This document shows, piece after piece, positions 35,652-45,578 of a stretch of DNA of 64,000 bases (position 1 is its first letter; each line of letters starts with the position of its first letter). The stretch covers positions 90,669 through 154,668 of the forward strand of contig NZ_FOLL01000011.1 of the NCBI RefSeq assembly GCF_900112315.1, in the 5' to 3' direction. Below the pieces are notes generated by a model. It searched no databases. It had not been told where the DNA came from and was given only the letters and a program-made list of their open reading frames with translations. The position numbers and the translations under genes were made by a program. Source of the DNA: Parapedobacter composti. Lineage in GTDB: Bacteria; Bacteroidota; Bacteroidia; Sphingobacteriales; Sphingobacteriaceae.

Positions 35652-37025
35652 CTTGTTATGCCTGAATAGCTCATCCAAGCTCTCGAAAATTGCGCGCTTG
35701 GCTTTCTCCAGCTCAATCTTGCTATGGGCTGCGGAGATAAAGCCCACTTCGTAACCCGAAGGTCCCAGATAAATACCCCGGTTAAGCAATTCGCGGTGGA
35801 ACACTTTGTAATGTTCCATACTGCCGTGATCGATAGCGCTGGCCGTACGGATATGTTCTTGATCAGTAAAGGCAAACCAAAAGATGGAACCTACATGGAA
35901 TAGTTTGACCTTATAATTTTTTGCGGCAATATATCGCCTGATGGCTTCCACGAATTCCGAGGCTTTGGCATTAAGCGCCTTATAAAAGCCACTGCCCTTT
36001 AATTCGGTCAGCTGCGCTATGCCAGCTGCCATCGCTACGGGGTTGCCCGACAGGGTGCCTGCCTGATACACGGCGCCGTCCGGCGATATGCAGGCCATCA
36101 GCTCGGCGGACGCGCCGTAGGCCCCCACAGGCATACCCCCGCCGATAATTTTTCCGTAGGTGATGATATCTGGCTGTATGCCGTAATGTGCCGCCGCTCC
36201 TTCGAAACCGAGGCGGAATCCGGTGATCACTTCATCGAATATCAGCAATGCGCCATGCTGCTTGGTGATGTCGCGCAGGAACTGGACGTACGCAGGTTCC
36301 TGGATGAGCAATCCGTTGTTAGCCGGGATACCTTCAATGATTATTGCCGCGATTTGACCACTGAATTGGCTGAAGGCACTTTCCACTGCGTCGCGGTTGT
36401 CAAGGGGCAATACGATGGTTTCAGCGGCAAAGGCTTTGGGTACACCCGCTGAAGAAGTCTCGCCGAAGGTCACCAGCCCCGATCCGGCCTTTACCAGCAG
36501 TGAATCCGAGTGCCCGTGGTAGCATCCTTCGAATTTGATGATTTTATCGCGCCCCGTATACCCTCGCGCGAGGCGGATGGCAGACATCACTGCTTCTGTG
36601 CCTGAGCTGACAAAACGGATTTTCTCCAGGTATTTATTGTTCTTCAGGATAAGTTCGGCCAACTCATTTTCCAGGGCGGTAGGTGCGCCGAAGCTAAGTC
36701 CTTTTTCCAGTGTTTTGGTAACCCGCTCCCGGATTTTAGGGTGGTTATGCCCCAGTATCAATGGCCCCCATGAACAGCAGAAATCAATAAACTGGTTGCC
36801 ATCGGCGTCCCATAGGAAGCAGCCATCGCCCCGTTCGATAAACAAGGGTGTGCCGTATACGGATTTGAATGCCCGTACCGGCGAGTTCACCCCTCCGGGG
36901 AAAAATTGCTTGGCCTTTTCGTAAAGGACTGCAGATTTTTCCCTGGAAATATCGTTCTTTTTGCCGGCCGGGGCCGTGCGGTGCTCATCGTTACCGGAGA
37001 AAGCTTTTTTCAGTGCATCTAACAT
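35640..37025 (-). CDS. hemL: Glutamate-1-semialdehyde 2,1-aminomutase
   Basis: A 461-residue PLP enzyme converting glutamate-1-semialdehyde to 5-aminolevulinate in the C5 haem pathway. Landmarks are P-G-G-V-N-S-P-V-R-A-F near 43-53, F-D-E-V-I-T-G-F-R near 269-277 and the PLP lysine in T-Y-G-K-I-I-G-G-G near 295. The N-terminus is ~30 residues longer than in most HemL and is charged (D-E-H-R-T-A-P-A-G-K-K); no internal ATG gives a shorter form. It is the downstream gene of the minus-strand haem set. Confidence 0.95.
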   Translation of the reverse strand: MLDALKKAFSGNDEHRTAPAGKKNDISREKSAVLYEKAKQFFPGGVNSPVRAFKSVYGTPLFIERGDGCFLWDADGNQFIDFCCSWGPLILGHNHPKIRERVTKTLEKGLSFGAPTALENELAELILKNNKYLEKIRFVSSGTEAVMSAIRLARGYTGRDKIIKFEGCYHGHSDSLLVKAGSGLVTFGETSSAGVPKAFAAETIVLPLDNRDAVESAFSQFSGQIAAIIIEGIPANNGLLIQEPAYVQFLRDITKQHGALLIFDEVITGFRLGFEGAAAHYGIQPDIITYGKIIGGGMPVGAYGASAELMACISPDGAVYQAGTLSGNPVAMAAGIAQLTELKGSGFYKALNAKASEFVEAIRRYIAAKNYKVKLFHVGSIFWFAFTDQEHIRTASAIDHGSMEHYKVFHRELLNRGIYLGPSGYEVGFISAAHSKIELEKAKRAIFESLDELFRHNKPAA

Positions 37026-37082
37026 GCTTCATCAATCTAAATCTGTTGTCTAATGTCTGTTTGTCTGTTATCCGCTGTCTTA

Positions 37083-38066
37083 CTACAGCCACTTTTTTTC
37101 CAGCACTTCCTTTGCATGGTAAGACAGTATGGCCGTAGCGCCTGCGCGCCGGATGCTCATAAGCACCTCCATGGTAGCCCGTTGTTCATCGAGCCAGCCG
37201 TTGCGTGCAGCGGCTTTTATCATGGCATATTCGCCACTCACATTGTAGGCAGCGACTGGCAGCTGTGTATGATCTTTCAGCAGTTTGACAACGTCCAGGT
37301 AGGCCAATGCCGGTTTGACCATCAGAAAGTCGGCCCCTTCAAGAGCGTCCAGTTCTGCTTCAATGAGTGCTTCGCGCTGGTTGGCTGGATTCATCTGGTA
37401 GGTTTTTTTATCTCCGTGCTTTGGCGCTGAATTCAGCGCATCGCGGAAGGGGCCATAAAACGCGCTGGCATATTTCGCCGTATAAGACATCAACGATACC
37501 TGGTTATGTCCGTTGGCATCCAATATCCTGCGGATATAGCCGATGCGGCCGTCCATCATGTCTGATGGTGCGATGATATCCGCTCCGGCTTGGGCGTGAG
37601 CCAATGCCATCCGGCCCAAGATTTCGAGGGTTTCGTCATTGAGGATTTCGCCATTTTTCACAATGCCGTCATGACCGTCGCTGCTGTAGGGATCCATGGC
37701 GACATCCGTGATTATGCATGCTTCGGGGAAATGCTTCTTTACCTCGGCAATGGCGCGTAAGTACAGGCTGCCTTCACGGTAGCTTTCTGAAGCAAGTGGA
37801 TCTTTTAGCGTGTCATCAATGTTCGGGAACAGGTCGAATGCGCGTAATCCCAAGTTCATGCAACTTTCCACCTCCCGGAGCAGGTTGTCTATCGAGTAAC
37901 GGTAGATGCCCGGCATGGAATCAACCTCGGATTTCGCCCGTTCCCCCGCAATCACAAACAGCGGGAAAATAAGGTTGGACGTCGTTAGCTGCGTTTCCTG
38001 CACCATATCCCGGATTACCGCCGATTTGCGGTTTCTTCTGGGTCTTATCAACATATCTTCAACCAT
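37083..38066 (-). CDS. hemB: Delta-aminolevulinic acid dehydratase (porphobilinogen synthase)
   Basis: About 327 residues. The two active-site lysines lie in Y-T-A-K-Y-A-S-A-F-Y-G-P-F and L-M-V-K-P-A-L-A-Y. The metal-site loop reads D-V-A-M-D-P-Y-S-S-D-G-H-D-G: the Cys of zinc enzymes are replaced by Ala and Asp, so this is the magnesium-type enzyme. The ATG at 38066 has AGGGGA six bases upstream and is preferred; an ATG at 38054 matches many homologues. It follows hemCD by 16 bases. Confidence 0.95.
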   Translation of the reverse strand: MVEDMLIRPRRNRKSAVIRDMVQETQLTTSNLIFPLFVIAGERAKSEVDSMPGIYRYSIDNLLREVESCMNLGLRAFDLFPNIDDTLKDPLASESYREGSLYLRAIAEVKKHFPEACIITDVAMDPYSSDGHDGIVKNGEILNDETLEILGRMALAHAQAGADIIAPSDMMDGRIGYIRRILDANGHNQVSLMSYTAKYASAFYGPFRDALNSAPKHGDKKTYQMNPANQREALIEAELDALEGADFLMVKPALAYLDVVKLLKDHTQLPVAAYNVSGEYAMIKAAARNGWLDEQRATMEVLMSIRRAGATAILSYHAKEVLEKKWL

Positions 38067-38082
38067 TCTTCGTCCCCTGCGC

Positions 38083-39726
38083 TCAATAATCCAACCCGAA
38101 TACCGCTTCTGCAAGCCCGATTTCGTCAGGCGAATAAGGAAGGGTATATGAAAGTCCGAGTTCTTCGATTTTCCGGCCTGTGGAACGGCCTATACAGATG
38201 ATTTTCTGGCCCGGATCCACCAGGTTGTCCACAAAATAAGCTTCTACATTGGATGGGCTCGTGAAGATCAACACGTCGGCATTGGATTTATCCACATTGG
38301 TATCGATGCGGGTTTGGTACACGGGTAAATTGATAATTTTGGTGTCCGGTGTAAGTGACTGCTGGATGGTTTCCAGCGACTCTTTTGCCCGTGGGATCAA
38401 CACCGTGGTGCCTGAGGCTACTTTGGCAAATTCTGCCGCTATTTCTTCCATGTTGATGCCCAGCCGCTCGCCTGAAAAGTGCGGAGTATGGCCGAATTGC
38501 CGTAACATCTCTTCCGAACCCCGGCCGATGACAGCGAATTTCGTGTGCTTACGGAGTCTGGGATTGAGCCGGAAAAAATTCTCAATACCATTTTTGCTGC
38601 CGAAGAATACCCAATCCACGTATTTGAGGATGTAAGGATCCAACTTGTTGATGATGGGGAATATTTTGATGAGCGATCGGCCTTCCACAGCGATACCGTG
38701 TTTGGCCATGGCCCGGTAGAAGTAGCTGGTTTCTGCCACGTCGCGTGTGATGAAGACATGGCCGGGAAGCTTTCTGCTTTTGTCGAATTTGCTGGCTATC
38801 CGTTCTGCCAAGCCATCGGTTCGGACGGCTGAAAGGTAGAGCCTGTCGGGGAATTCTTCATCATTATCCGCTTTGGAAGTCCACACCTCGTAGTTGTCTC
38901 CCTGTTTGCGGCAGTAGCAGCCGAGGGGTGCATGGCATCCCGCGTCAAACAAGCGCAGCACCTGCCGTTCCACGGCAATGGTGTCGGCCACATCCGGGTC
39001 GTTAATTTCCTGTAACAGTTGGTGCAGCTCTTTATCGCTTTCTCTAATCTGGATGGCCAGCACCCCCTGGGCAGGTGCCGGGATGATTTCAACCGGGGGC
39101 AGTTCCTCCACGTGGAAGTCACTCAAATCGGCGCCGATACGTGTGATCCCGGCTTTGGCCAGCATGATGGCATCGTAATTTTCGTCGCGTAGCTTTTCTA
39201 TGCGGGTCATGACGTTACCTCGCAGGTCATCAAATTCCAGATCGGGCCGCATGGCCAGCAGTTGGGCTTTACGGCGGTTGGACGAGGTGCCTACGATGGC
39301 GTTATGCTTCAGCGCGAGCCGCTTCTTGAGGTCCACGCAATCTTTATGGATGATGAGCAGTTCTGACGGATCCTCCCGCGTAGTAACAGCAGCGATGATA
39401 AGCCCCGCCGGTTGCGCGCTGGGTAGATCTTTATGTGAATGGACAGCTAAATCAATGGCTCCGTTAAGCAGTTCTTCCTCAAGCTCTTTGGTAAAAAAGC
39501 CCTTTCCTTCAAGCTTGTCCAGGCGCAGGTGCTGCACAATATCGCCTTGCGTCTTGATGATTTTTAGCTCTGCCTGTATGCCGATATCCGCCAGTTTATT
39601 TTTGACATAATTGGCTTGCCATAGCGCTAATTCGCTGCCACGGGTGCCGATAACCAATGTTCGGTCTATCTTTTGTGTGCGCTGCGCAGCTTTTTTAGTC
39701 AAGGGTTCTTGTATTAGCATAAACAA
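38083..39726 (-). CDS. hemCD: Fused hydroxymethylbilane synthase / uroporphyrinogen-III synthase
   Basis: A 547-residue two-domain protein. Residues ~22-315 are HemC (G-T-R-G-S-E-L-A-L-W near 27-36, S-H-K-D-L-P near 96-101, and the dipyrromethane-cofactor Cys at about 264 in D-A-G-C-H-A-P-L-G). Residues ~320-547 are a HemD-type uroporphyrinogen-III synthase domain ending S-P-D-E-I-G-L-A-E-A-V. Fusing the two would pass the unstable hydroxymethylbilane directly to ring closure. Start may be the ATG two codons later. It lies between hemA and hemB. Confidence 0.94.
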   Translation of the reverse strand: MFMLIQEPLTKKAAQRTQKIDRTLVIGTRGSELALWQANYVKNKLADIGIQAELKIIKTQGDIVQHLRLDKLEGKGFFTKELEEELLNGAIDLAVHSHKDLPSAQPAGLIIAAVTTREDPSELLIIHKDCVDLKKRLALKHNAIVGTSSNRRKAQLLAMRPDLEFDDLRGNVMTRIEKLRDENYDAIMLAKAGITRIGADLSDFHVEELPPVEIIPAPAQGVLAIQIRESDKELHQLLQEINDPDVADTIAVERQVLRLFDAGCHAPLGCYCRKQGDNYEVWTSKADNDEEFPDRLYLSAVRTDGLAERIASKFDKSRKLPGHVFITRDVAETSYFYRAMAKHGIAVEGRSLIKIFPIINKLDPYILKYVDWVFFGSKNGIENFFRLNPRLRKHTKFAVIGRGSEEMLRQFGHTPHFSGERLGINMEEIAAEFAKVASGTTVLIPRAKESLETIQQSLTPDTKIINLPVYQTRIDTNVDKSNADVLIFTSPSNVEAYFVDNLVDPGQKIICIGRSTGRKIEELGLSYTLPYSPDEIGLAEAVFGLDY

Positions 39727-39814
39727 ATTTAGCGAATAAATGGATTATTCGGCGGATATATTGCAAGATTGCGGTAAATTAAGGAAATTAACGACGGGCA
39801 ATGGGGTTATCTGT

Positions 39815-41089
39815 TCAATTGATGTCAGCGTGGCTGGCTTTGACCAGAATATCCTTGGCCATCACCATGGGCACTTTGATGTATTTCTTCTCCATGTAGT
39901 CGATTACCTTTTCCAGCAGCTGCCTGGAGTTGGCATCCAGTGCACTTACTTCGGAGGCAAAAACCTCGTTAAGGGCGAACGAACGTATTTCTTTTACCTT
40001 TTGCGGCACTTCCCGCATGGCCAGTTCTACACGCCGTTGCTTAACGATGGGTAGAAACTCGCGGATGTTATTGGCAATGATCTGCTCGGCATGAACCAAT
40101 TCATCACAGCGTTCCTGAAGGTTCTTCGATGCGATGGCCTGCAGGCTGCTAACTTCGATATAATGCACTGGAAATTGCAGCATTACATCCGGATGTACAT
40201 CGTTGGGTATAGCCAAATCTACAATGACCTTTTTGTCGGTCTCACCCCGGAGCAAGGATTGGTACAGGGCGGTATCCACAATGGCTTCCGGCGCTCCCGT
40301 GCAGGTGATCATCACGTCAAACCCGCCTTGGTAATTCGGCAGTTCACTCAGCGGATAAGCTTTGCCATTCAGTTCCGTGCTCAGTGCCACCGCATTGTCC
40401 AACGTGCGGTTAAACACTACAAAATTGGAAAACCGATGTTTTTGCAGATATTTGGCAATGTTTTGATTGGTCTCTCCGGCACCGATGATAAGGATGCGGG
40501 GATTGTCGTGCAGTTTGATTTCGCGCAGCTTACGATAAGCCAAGGAAACCACCGAAACCGGATTGCGAGCAATACGGGTGTGCGTGTAAACCTCTTTGGC
40601 TGTTTTGACCAGGCGATCCATAACCAACCGCAGGAAATCGCCGGTAAAACCGCTTTTGCGGCAACGTTCATAAGCTTTGCGCACCTGGGCCAGGATTTCT
40701 TTCTCGCCCACAACCAGGCTTTCCATAGAGCATGACATGCGCAGCAGGTGGTTGAGCGCGTCAATGCCTTCATACGTGTTTACCTGATTGAGGAAGCACT
40801 CCAGCCGTTCGGACGGCACGCAGAAATTGAGCTTATGCATAAACTCCTTGACGAATTCGGCTGTCAGTTCGTGGGGGCCGTAAAAGACAAATTCTACGCG
40901 GTTGCAGGTACCGATATAAAAAATTTCAGGGATGTCAAAGCTGTTTTTAAGACTAATCAATCGGCTCTCCAGCTCTTCATTGCAAATCACGAGGCTGCCT
41001 AAATCCTTCAGGTCCACAAGCTTGTGGGTGAATGCTATGACTTTGAGATTTTTCAAGGTTGTACTACGCTCACTAATTTCCGGCAACAA
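39815..41089 (-). CDS. hemA: Glutamyl-tRNA reductase
   Basis: A 424-residue enzyme reducing glutamyl-tRNA(Glu) to glutamate-1-semialdehyde, the entry of the C5 pathway. The catalytic Cys is about residue 62 in G-T-C-N-R-V-E-F. The NADPH-binding motif I-G-A-G-E-T-N lies near 202-208, and the C-terminal dimerisation helix follows. It is the first gene of the minus-strand haem set and is divergent from miaB. The true start might be a nearby TTG (L-K-N-L-K-V), since the first ~11 residues are unusual. Confidence 0.95.
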   Translation of the reverse strand: MLPEISERSTTLKNLKVIAFTHKLVDLKDLGSLVICNEELESRLISLKNSFDIPEIFYIGTCNRVEFVFYGPHELTAEFVKEFMHKLNFCVPSERLECFLNQVNTYEGIDALNHLLRMSCSMESLVVGEKEILAQVRKAYERCRKSGFTGDFLRLVMDRLVKTAKEVYTHTRIARNPVSVVSLAYRKLREIKLHDNPRILIIGAGETNQNIAKYLQKHRFSNFVVFNRTLDNAVALSTELNGKAYPLSELPNYQGGFDVMITCTGAPEAIVDTALYQSLLRGETDKKVIVDLAIPNDVHPDVMLQFPVHYIEVSSLQAIASKNLQERCDELVHAEQIIANNIREFLPIVKQRRVELAMREVPQKVKEIRSFALNEVFASEVSALDANSRQLLEKVIDYMEKKYIKVPMVMAKDILVKASHADIN

Positions 41090-41210
41090 AAGTACAACAT
41101 CTATAGCCTGCCATCTGTCAGAAATGTGTCAAACACAGATATTTAGAATGGATATAAATAAGATAGCGGGTCGGTGAGCTGCCAAACTGTCATCATTCAA
41201 AATTTATTAC

Positions 41211-41218
41211 TAACTTTG
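41211..41218 (+). promoter_or_regulatory. Candidate -7 box for miaB
   Basis: TAACTTTG fits TAnnTTTG and lies 18 bases before the miaB ATG, in the divergent hemA-miaB gap. The -33 region has only CTGT, so the match is partial. Confidence 0.55.
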
Positions 41219-41236
41219 TAGGCTTATTCAATTACA

Positions 41237-42667
41237 ATGTTTGAGATACCGACAAAAGAGCATGACGAATCGCGGCAAGGCGAAGCGGTGCTACTGGAAA
41301 AAGACCCCAAAAAGAGCAACGGACGTAAGCTATATATCGAAAGCTATGGTTGCCAAATGAATTTTTCCGATAGCGAAATCGTTGCGTCCATCCTGCTCGA
41401 TAAGGGATTTGAAACCACACGTGACTATAAGGAGGCCGACGTGGTGTTTATCAATACCTGTTCCATCCGCGAAAATGCGGAACAACGCGTGCGTAACCGG
41501 CTGAAGGAATTTGAGTCGGCCAAGGCCAAGAACCCCGGCATGGTGGTGGGTGTGCTGGGCTGTATGGCCGAGCGGCTGAAATCCAAATTCCTGGAAGAAG
41601 AAAAACTGGTAGACGTTGTGGTGGGCCCTGATGCTTACCGTGATCTGCCCAACCTGATCGAAAAGGTGGATGAGGGTTCACGTGCGGTGAACGTATTGCT
41701 TTCGCGCGAGGAGACCTATGCAGACATCAATCCCGTACGTCTCAACACGAACGGGGTAACCGCCTTCATTTCTATCATGCGGGGCTGCGATAATATGTGC
41801 TCATTCTGCGTGGTGCCGTTTACCAGGGGCCGTGAGCGGAGCCGTGATCCGCAGTCTATCGTCCGGGAGGCACGCGATCTGTTCCATGCCGGATATCGGG
41901 AGGTTACCCTGCTGGGGCAAAATGTCGATTCGTATAAATATACGGCGCCGGTTGCTGAAGGTGAGGAGCCCGGCCCCGTGGTTAATTTCGCCGCCTTGCT
42001 GGAGATGGTTGCCGGAGTAGACCCGCTGTTGCGTGTGCGCTTCTCTACATCTCATCCCAAGGATATCACCGATGAGGTGTTATATACCATGGCGAAGTAC
42101 GAAAATATCTGTAAATATATCCACCTGCCTGTGCAGTCTGGTAATTCGCGGATCCTGAAGCTCATGAACCGTACTTACGACCGCGAGTGGTATATGGAAC
42201 GGGTCGACGCCATCCGCCGGATTATTCCCGATTGCGGTATATCCACCGACATCATTACTGGATTTTGCAGCGAAACAGAAGCGGAGCACCATGACACACT
42301 GTCGATGATGGACTATGTGAAATACGATTTTGCGTATATGTTCGCTTATTCGGAGCGCCCCGGCACATTGGCCGCAAAGCGCTACGCTGATGATATACCC
42401 GAAGAAATCAAGAAACAAAGGCTTACCGAGGTGGTCGACCGGCAGCGGGAACACAGCTTGGAGCGGTTGCAAACTTATGTAGGGAAGGTTCATAAAGTGC
42501 TTATTGAAGGGCTGTCTAAACGCTCTGATACCGATTATTGCGGTCGGAATGATCAAAATACCATGGTGGTGTTCCCTGTTGATGGGCGTTACCGGGTAGG
42601 AGATTATGTGCAGGTCTACGTGGATAGGTGTACCTCAGCAACGTTGATTGGAACGATTGTAGATTAG
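41237..42667 (+). CDS. miaB: tRNA-2-methylthio-N6-dimethylallyladenosine synthase
   Basis: A 476-residue radical-SAM methylthiotransferase acting on A37 of tRNAs that read UNN codons. The N-terminal cluster domain shows [11 protein letters not shown] near 36-46 with further Cys ([14 protein letters not shown]). The radical-SAM triad is [10 protein letters not shown], and a TRAM domain closes the protein (about 410-475). It heads a run with a sigma-54 activator, lptE, a TPR-like gene and secG. Confidence 0.97.
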   Translation: MFEIPTKEHDESRQGEAVLLEKDPKKSNGRKLYIESYGCQMNFSDSEIVASILLDKGFETTRDYKEADVVFINTCSIRENAEQRVRNRLKEFESAKAKNPGMVVGVLGCMAERLKSKFLEEEKLVDVVVGPDAYRDLPNLIEKVDEGSRAVNVLLSREETYADINPVRLNTNGVTAFISIMRGCDNMCSFCVVPFTRGRERSRDPQSIVREARDLFHAGYREVTLLGQNVDSYKYTAPVAEGEEPGPVVNFAALLEMVAGVDPLLRVRFSTSHPKDITDEVLYTMAKYENICKYIHLPVQSGNSRILKLMNRTYDREWYMERVDAIRRIIPDCGISTDIITGFCSETEAEHHDTLSMMDYVKYDFAYMFAYSERPGTLAAKRYADDIPEEIKKQRLTEVVDRQREHSLERLQTYVGKVHKVLIEGLSKRSDTDYCGRNDQNTMVVFPVDGRYRVGDYVQVYVDRCTSATLIGTIVD

Positions 42668-42677
42668 GAGAAGCAAC

Positions 42678-43928
42678 ATGGATATCCAGGATATAAAAAA
42701 CAGATTTGGCATCATCGGCAATTCACCGCTGCTCAACCGGGCGATAGATATCGCCAGGCAGGTTGCGCCGACCGATATATCCGTGCTGGTCACCGGAGAA
42801 AGCGGTAGCGGTAAGGAAGTATTTTCGCACATCATTCACCAGCTCAGCGCCCGCAAGCATGGGCCGTTTATTGCCGTAAACTGCGGGGCCATCCCGGAAG
42901 GGACGATAGATTCCGAACTGTTCGGTCATGAAAAGGGTTCATTTACAGGTGCGCATGAAGCGCGGAAGGGATATTTCGAAGTGGTAAACGGCGGAACCAT
43001 CTTTCTGGATGAGGTGGGTGAATTACCCCTTGGTACCCAGGCGCGGTTGTTGCGTGTGCTGGAAACGGGCGAATACATCCGTGTAGGATCCTCCAAGGTA
43101 CAGAAGACCAACGTACGTGTAATAGCAGCAACCAATGTAGACATCTATGACGCTGTGCAGCAGGGAAAATTCCGTGAAGATCTGTATTACCGGCTCAACA
43201 CAGTGCCGCTGCGCATCCCGCCGCTGCGCGATCGCAAGGAAGACATTCACCTGCTCTTCCGTAAATTTGTAGCAGATTTCACCGATAAATACCGCAGTCC
43301 CAGTGTACAGCTCACCGAAGACGCGCAGCAACTGCTTGTCAGCTATCCATGGCCCGGTAATGTGCGGCAACTGAAAAATATTGCCGAGCAGATTGCCGTC
43401 CTGGAAAAAGAGCGGCTGATCGACGCGCGTATCCTGCAGCAATATCTGCCCACGACGGGCAGGAGCACCTTGCCTGTGCATGTCGCACAGGGCGGAAAAG
43501 AAGATTTTTCGGAGCGGGACTTGCTTTACAAAGTGCTGTTCGACATGAAGAAAGATATGGTCGAACTGAAGAAACTGGTTGTAGAACTTATCCAGAACGG
43601 CGTCAACGCGCGGACGTTTGAAAATAATTCGCCATACATTAATCAGCTGTACAGGGAAGTGGATGGCCCCAACAAAGAACAATTGAACCAGCCGTCTACA
43701 CTTACCATTCATCACCCGCAGACCGCTGGGCAGCGTGACGATTTTCACTACCATACGCAAGAAGCGGAAGAAGTGGAAGAAGAGTCGCTCTCGCTGGTTG
43801 AGAAAGAGTCGGATCTGATAAAAAAGGCGCTGAAGAAACATAAAGGCAAGCGGAAATCCGCTGCACAGGAACTGGGGATATCCGAGCGGACACTATACCG
43901 GAAAATAAAAGATTTGAATCTAAACTAA
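42678..43928 (+). CDS. Sigma-54-dependent transcriptional activator without receiver domain
   Basis: A 416-residue AAA+ activator. The AAA+ domain starts almost at the N-terminus: Walker A G-E-S-G-S-G-K at 40-46, the sigma-54 contact loop G-S-F-T-G-A (variant of GAFTGA) near 92-97, and Walker B I-F-L-D-E-V-G. A linker of ~110 residues rich in charged residues leads to a Fis-type helix-turn-helix (S-A-A-Q-E-L-G-I-S-E-R-T-L-Y) at the C-terminus. No response-regulator, GAF or PAS domain is present, so it would be controlled by expression or by a partner protein. It lies ten bases after miaB. Confidence 0.92.
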   Translation: MDIQDIKNRFGIIGNSPLLNRAIDIARQVAPTDISVLVTGESGSGKEVFSHIIHQLSARKHGPFIAVNCGAIPEGTIDSELFGHEKGSFTGAHEARKGYFEVVNGGTIFLDEVGELPLGTQARLLRVLETGEYIRVGSSKVQKTNVRVIAATNVDIYDAVQQGKFREDLYYRLNTVPLRIPPLRDRKEDIHLLFRKFVADFTDKYRSPSVQLTEDAQQLLVSYPWPGNVRQLKNIAEQIAVLEKERLIDARILQQYLPTTGRSTLPVHVAQGGKEDFSERDLLYKVLFDMKKDMVELKKLVVELIQNGVNARTFENNSPYINQLYREVDGPNKEQLNQPSTLTIHHPQTAGQRDDFHYHTQEAEEVEEESLSLVEKESDLIKKALKKHKGKRKSAAQELGISERTLYRKIKDLNLN

Positions 43929-43941
43929 CAGCGTAGATGTG

Positions 43942-44451
43942 ATGACAGCGAAAAGATTCTTGGTTGCATTGGCTTCGGCGGTTATCGTATTCATCCAGGC
44001 ATGCGGCGTTAAATATGGTTTTACCGGAGGTTCCATTCCTGAAGGGATGAAAACCTATACCGTGGAGTTTTTCGAAAATACCGCCCCAATTGTTTATCCA
44101 ACGCTCAGCCAAAGTTTTACGGAAGCATTAAAAGATCGGATACGTAACCAATCGAGCCTCAGCCAGGTGAGCGCCGATGGCGATGCTATTTTCGAAGGAA
44201 GGATTACGGGATACAGCATCACCTCAGCCGCCGTGGAAGCCGGTACTGACCGCGCCGCACTCAACCGGCTGACGATTACGGTAAGTGTCAGGTATACCAA
44301 CAATATTAAACCCGAGGATAGTTTTGAGCAGCAGTTTAGCCGTTTCAAAGATTTCGCCGGTACGGTACAAAGCCAAGAGGAGGCGCTCATACGGGATATT
44401 AATGAAATGCTCACGGAAGATATATTTAACCGGGCATTTGCAAATTGGTAA
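43942..44451 (+). CDS. LptE-family LPS-assembly lipoprotein
   Basis: A 169-residue lipoprotein with lipobox F-I-Q-A-C (Cys about 21). The body has the F-x-x-x-G-x-S-I-P pattern (T-G-G-S-I-P near 29-34) and the long-helix/strand layout of Bacteroidota LptE, the plug of the LptD outer-membrane translocon; the C-terminus I-F-N-R-A-F-A-N-W is typical. The ATG at 43942 is preferred over a GTG one codon upstream. Its position after the sigma-54 activator is conserved in relatives as far as I recall. Confidence 0.8.
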   Translation: MTAKRFLVALASAVIVFIQACGVKYGFTGGSIPEGMKTYTVEFFENTAPIVYPTLSQSFTEALKDRIRNQSSLSQVSADGDAIFEGRITGYSITSAAVEAGTDRAALNRLTITVSVRYTNNIKPEDSFEQQFSRFKDFAGTVQSQEEALIRDINEMLTEDIFNRAFANW

Positions 44452-44498
44452 AGCTGGCAGCGGATTTATTAACTGACAGCTAACTTGGAATATCGAAG

Positions 44499-45569
44499 AT
44501 GGTCGGAGAGGAAAATAAAGATTACAAGGCGTTATATAATCAGGCACTGTCTGATTCGACGGGTGTTGACGGCGATATGTTGGCGATGTTGATTGAAAAG
44601 TATCCGTATTCCCAGCCGCTGCATTATCTTCGCGTCCGGAAGCAGTTCAAGGAGTACGGCACCTTTGACAGTGAAACCGCTCTGCTGTATGCCGGCTCGG
44701 GGGATTGGCTATATGGCCTAATCCTGTCTGACGGGAGTGGTCCGGCTGTCCCGGAACCGGAAGGGGCGACTGGGGATGTACCGTTGACCGGAACAGAACG
44801 TGCGGTGGATGAACTCGCCGCTGTTGACATCAGTATTACGAGTGAAGGGCAACCGGCAGAATCAACACCTGCATCGGATGCAGAAACGCATATCACAGAC
44901 GAAGGCCAGATAGCGGTTTTAATGGCCGATGAACCCACGGCCGACGCCGTGGCAGGCGATGCAGACGACGAGGATTTTCAACAGCCTGCAGACGGCCGTG
45001 CAGCGGTGGTGCCGGTTGCGCAGGCCACGCCGCATGAGAAAGTAAGCCTGTATCACGACGAGCACCTGCCGTACAGCTTCCTCTGGTGGCTGAACAAAAC
45101 GCGCATGGAGCATGCGCATACGTATCAGCCTTATGCACCGCTGAATAGCAGGCCGCCGCACGCATCGCCTGCGACGCTCAAGCTTGACGAAGCCCAGTTG
45201 CTGGATCAGCAAATCCGCGAAAATATTTTCCACTTGCAGTCGCCCGAAGAAAAGCTAAGTGATGAACACCGTACAAGGACCGTGTCGTTCCAGATACCCA
45301 AGAAGACCGATCCGGTAATTGAGCGCTTTATCCGTGAGGAGCCCCAGATCAAGCCCCCGTCGCCCGATAAGATTGATATGGAAAATAAAGCACGGAAAAG
45401 TGCAGAAGACCAATTGACGCTGGTTACAGAGACGTTGGCTAAAATATATGCTGAGCAGGGGCTTTATCCGAAAGCGATAGCTATCTATAAAAAATTAAGT
45501 TTGAAATATCCCGAAAAAAGTGCTTACTTTGCTGCCCAAATTGCTGAATTAGAGAATAAATTAAAATAG
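44499..45569 (+). CDS. Conserved protein with acidic linker and TPR-like C-terminus
   Basis: A 356-residue, signal-less protein. The first ~75 residues look like a folded helical domain (L-Y-N-Q-A-L near 13-18, L-I-E-K-Y-P-Y-S-Q-P-L-H-Y-L near 31-44). Residues ~80-175 are low-complexity and rich in Ala, Asp, Glu and Thr. The C-terminal ~55 residues carry one TPR-like repeat (L-A-K-I-Y-A-E-Q-G-L-Y-P-K-A-I). Function is unknown; the gene lies between lptE-like and secG and is probably in their operon, suggesting an envelope-related task. Confidence 0.7.
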   Translation: MVGEENKDYKALYNQALSDSTGVDGDMLAMLIEKYPYSQPLHYLRVRKQFKEYGTFDSETALLYAGSGDWLYGLILSDGSGPAVPEPEGATGDVPLTGTERAVDELAAVDISITSEGQPAESTPASDAETHITDEGQIAVLMADEPTADAVAGDADDEDFQQPADGRAAVVPVAQATPHEKVSLYHDEHLPYSFLWWLNKTRMEHAHTYQPYAPLNSRPPHASPATLKLDEAQLLDQQIRENIFHLQSPEEKLSDEHRTRTVSFQIPKKTDPVIERFIREEPQIKPPSPDKIDMENKARKSAEDQLTLVTETLAKIYAEQGLYPKAIAIYKKLSLKYPEKSAYFAAQIAELENKLK

Positions 45570-45578
45570 ACGAAGAAA

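Noticed and set aside
43023..43841. Antisense open frame of 272 codons inside the sigma-54 activator gene
   Set aside because: It is wholly within a gene with all AAA+ motifs, and its Phe/Gln/His-rich product has no recognisable domain.
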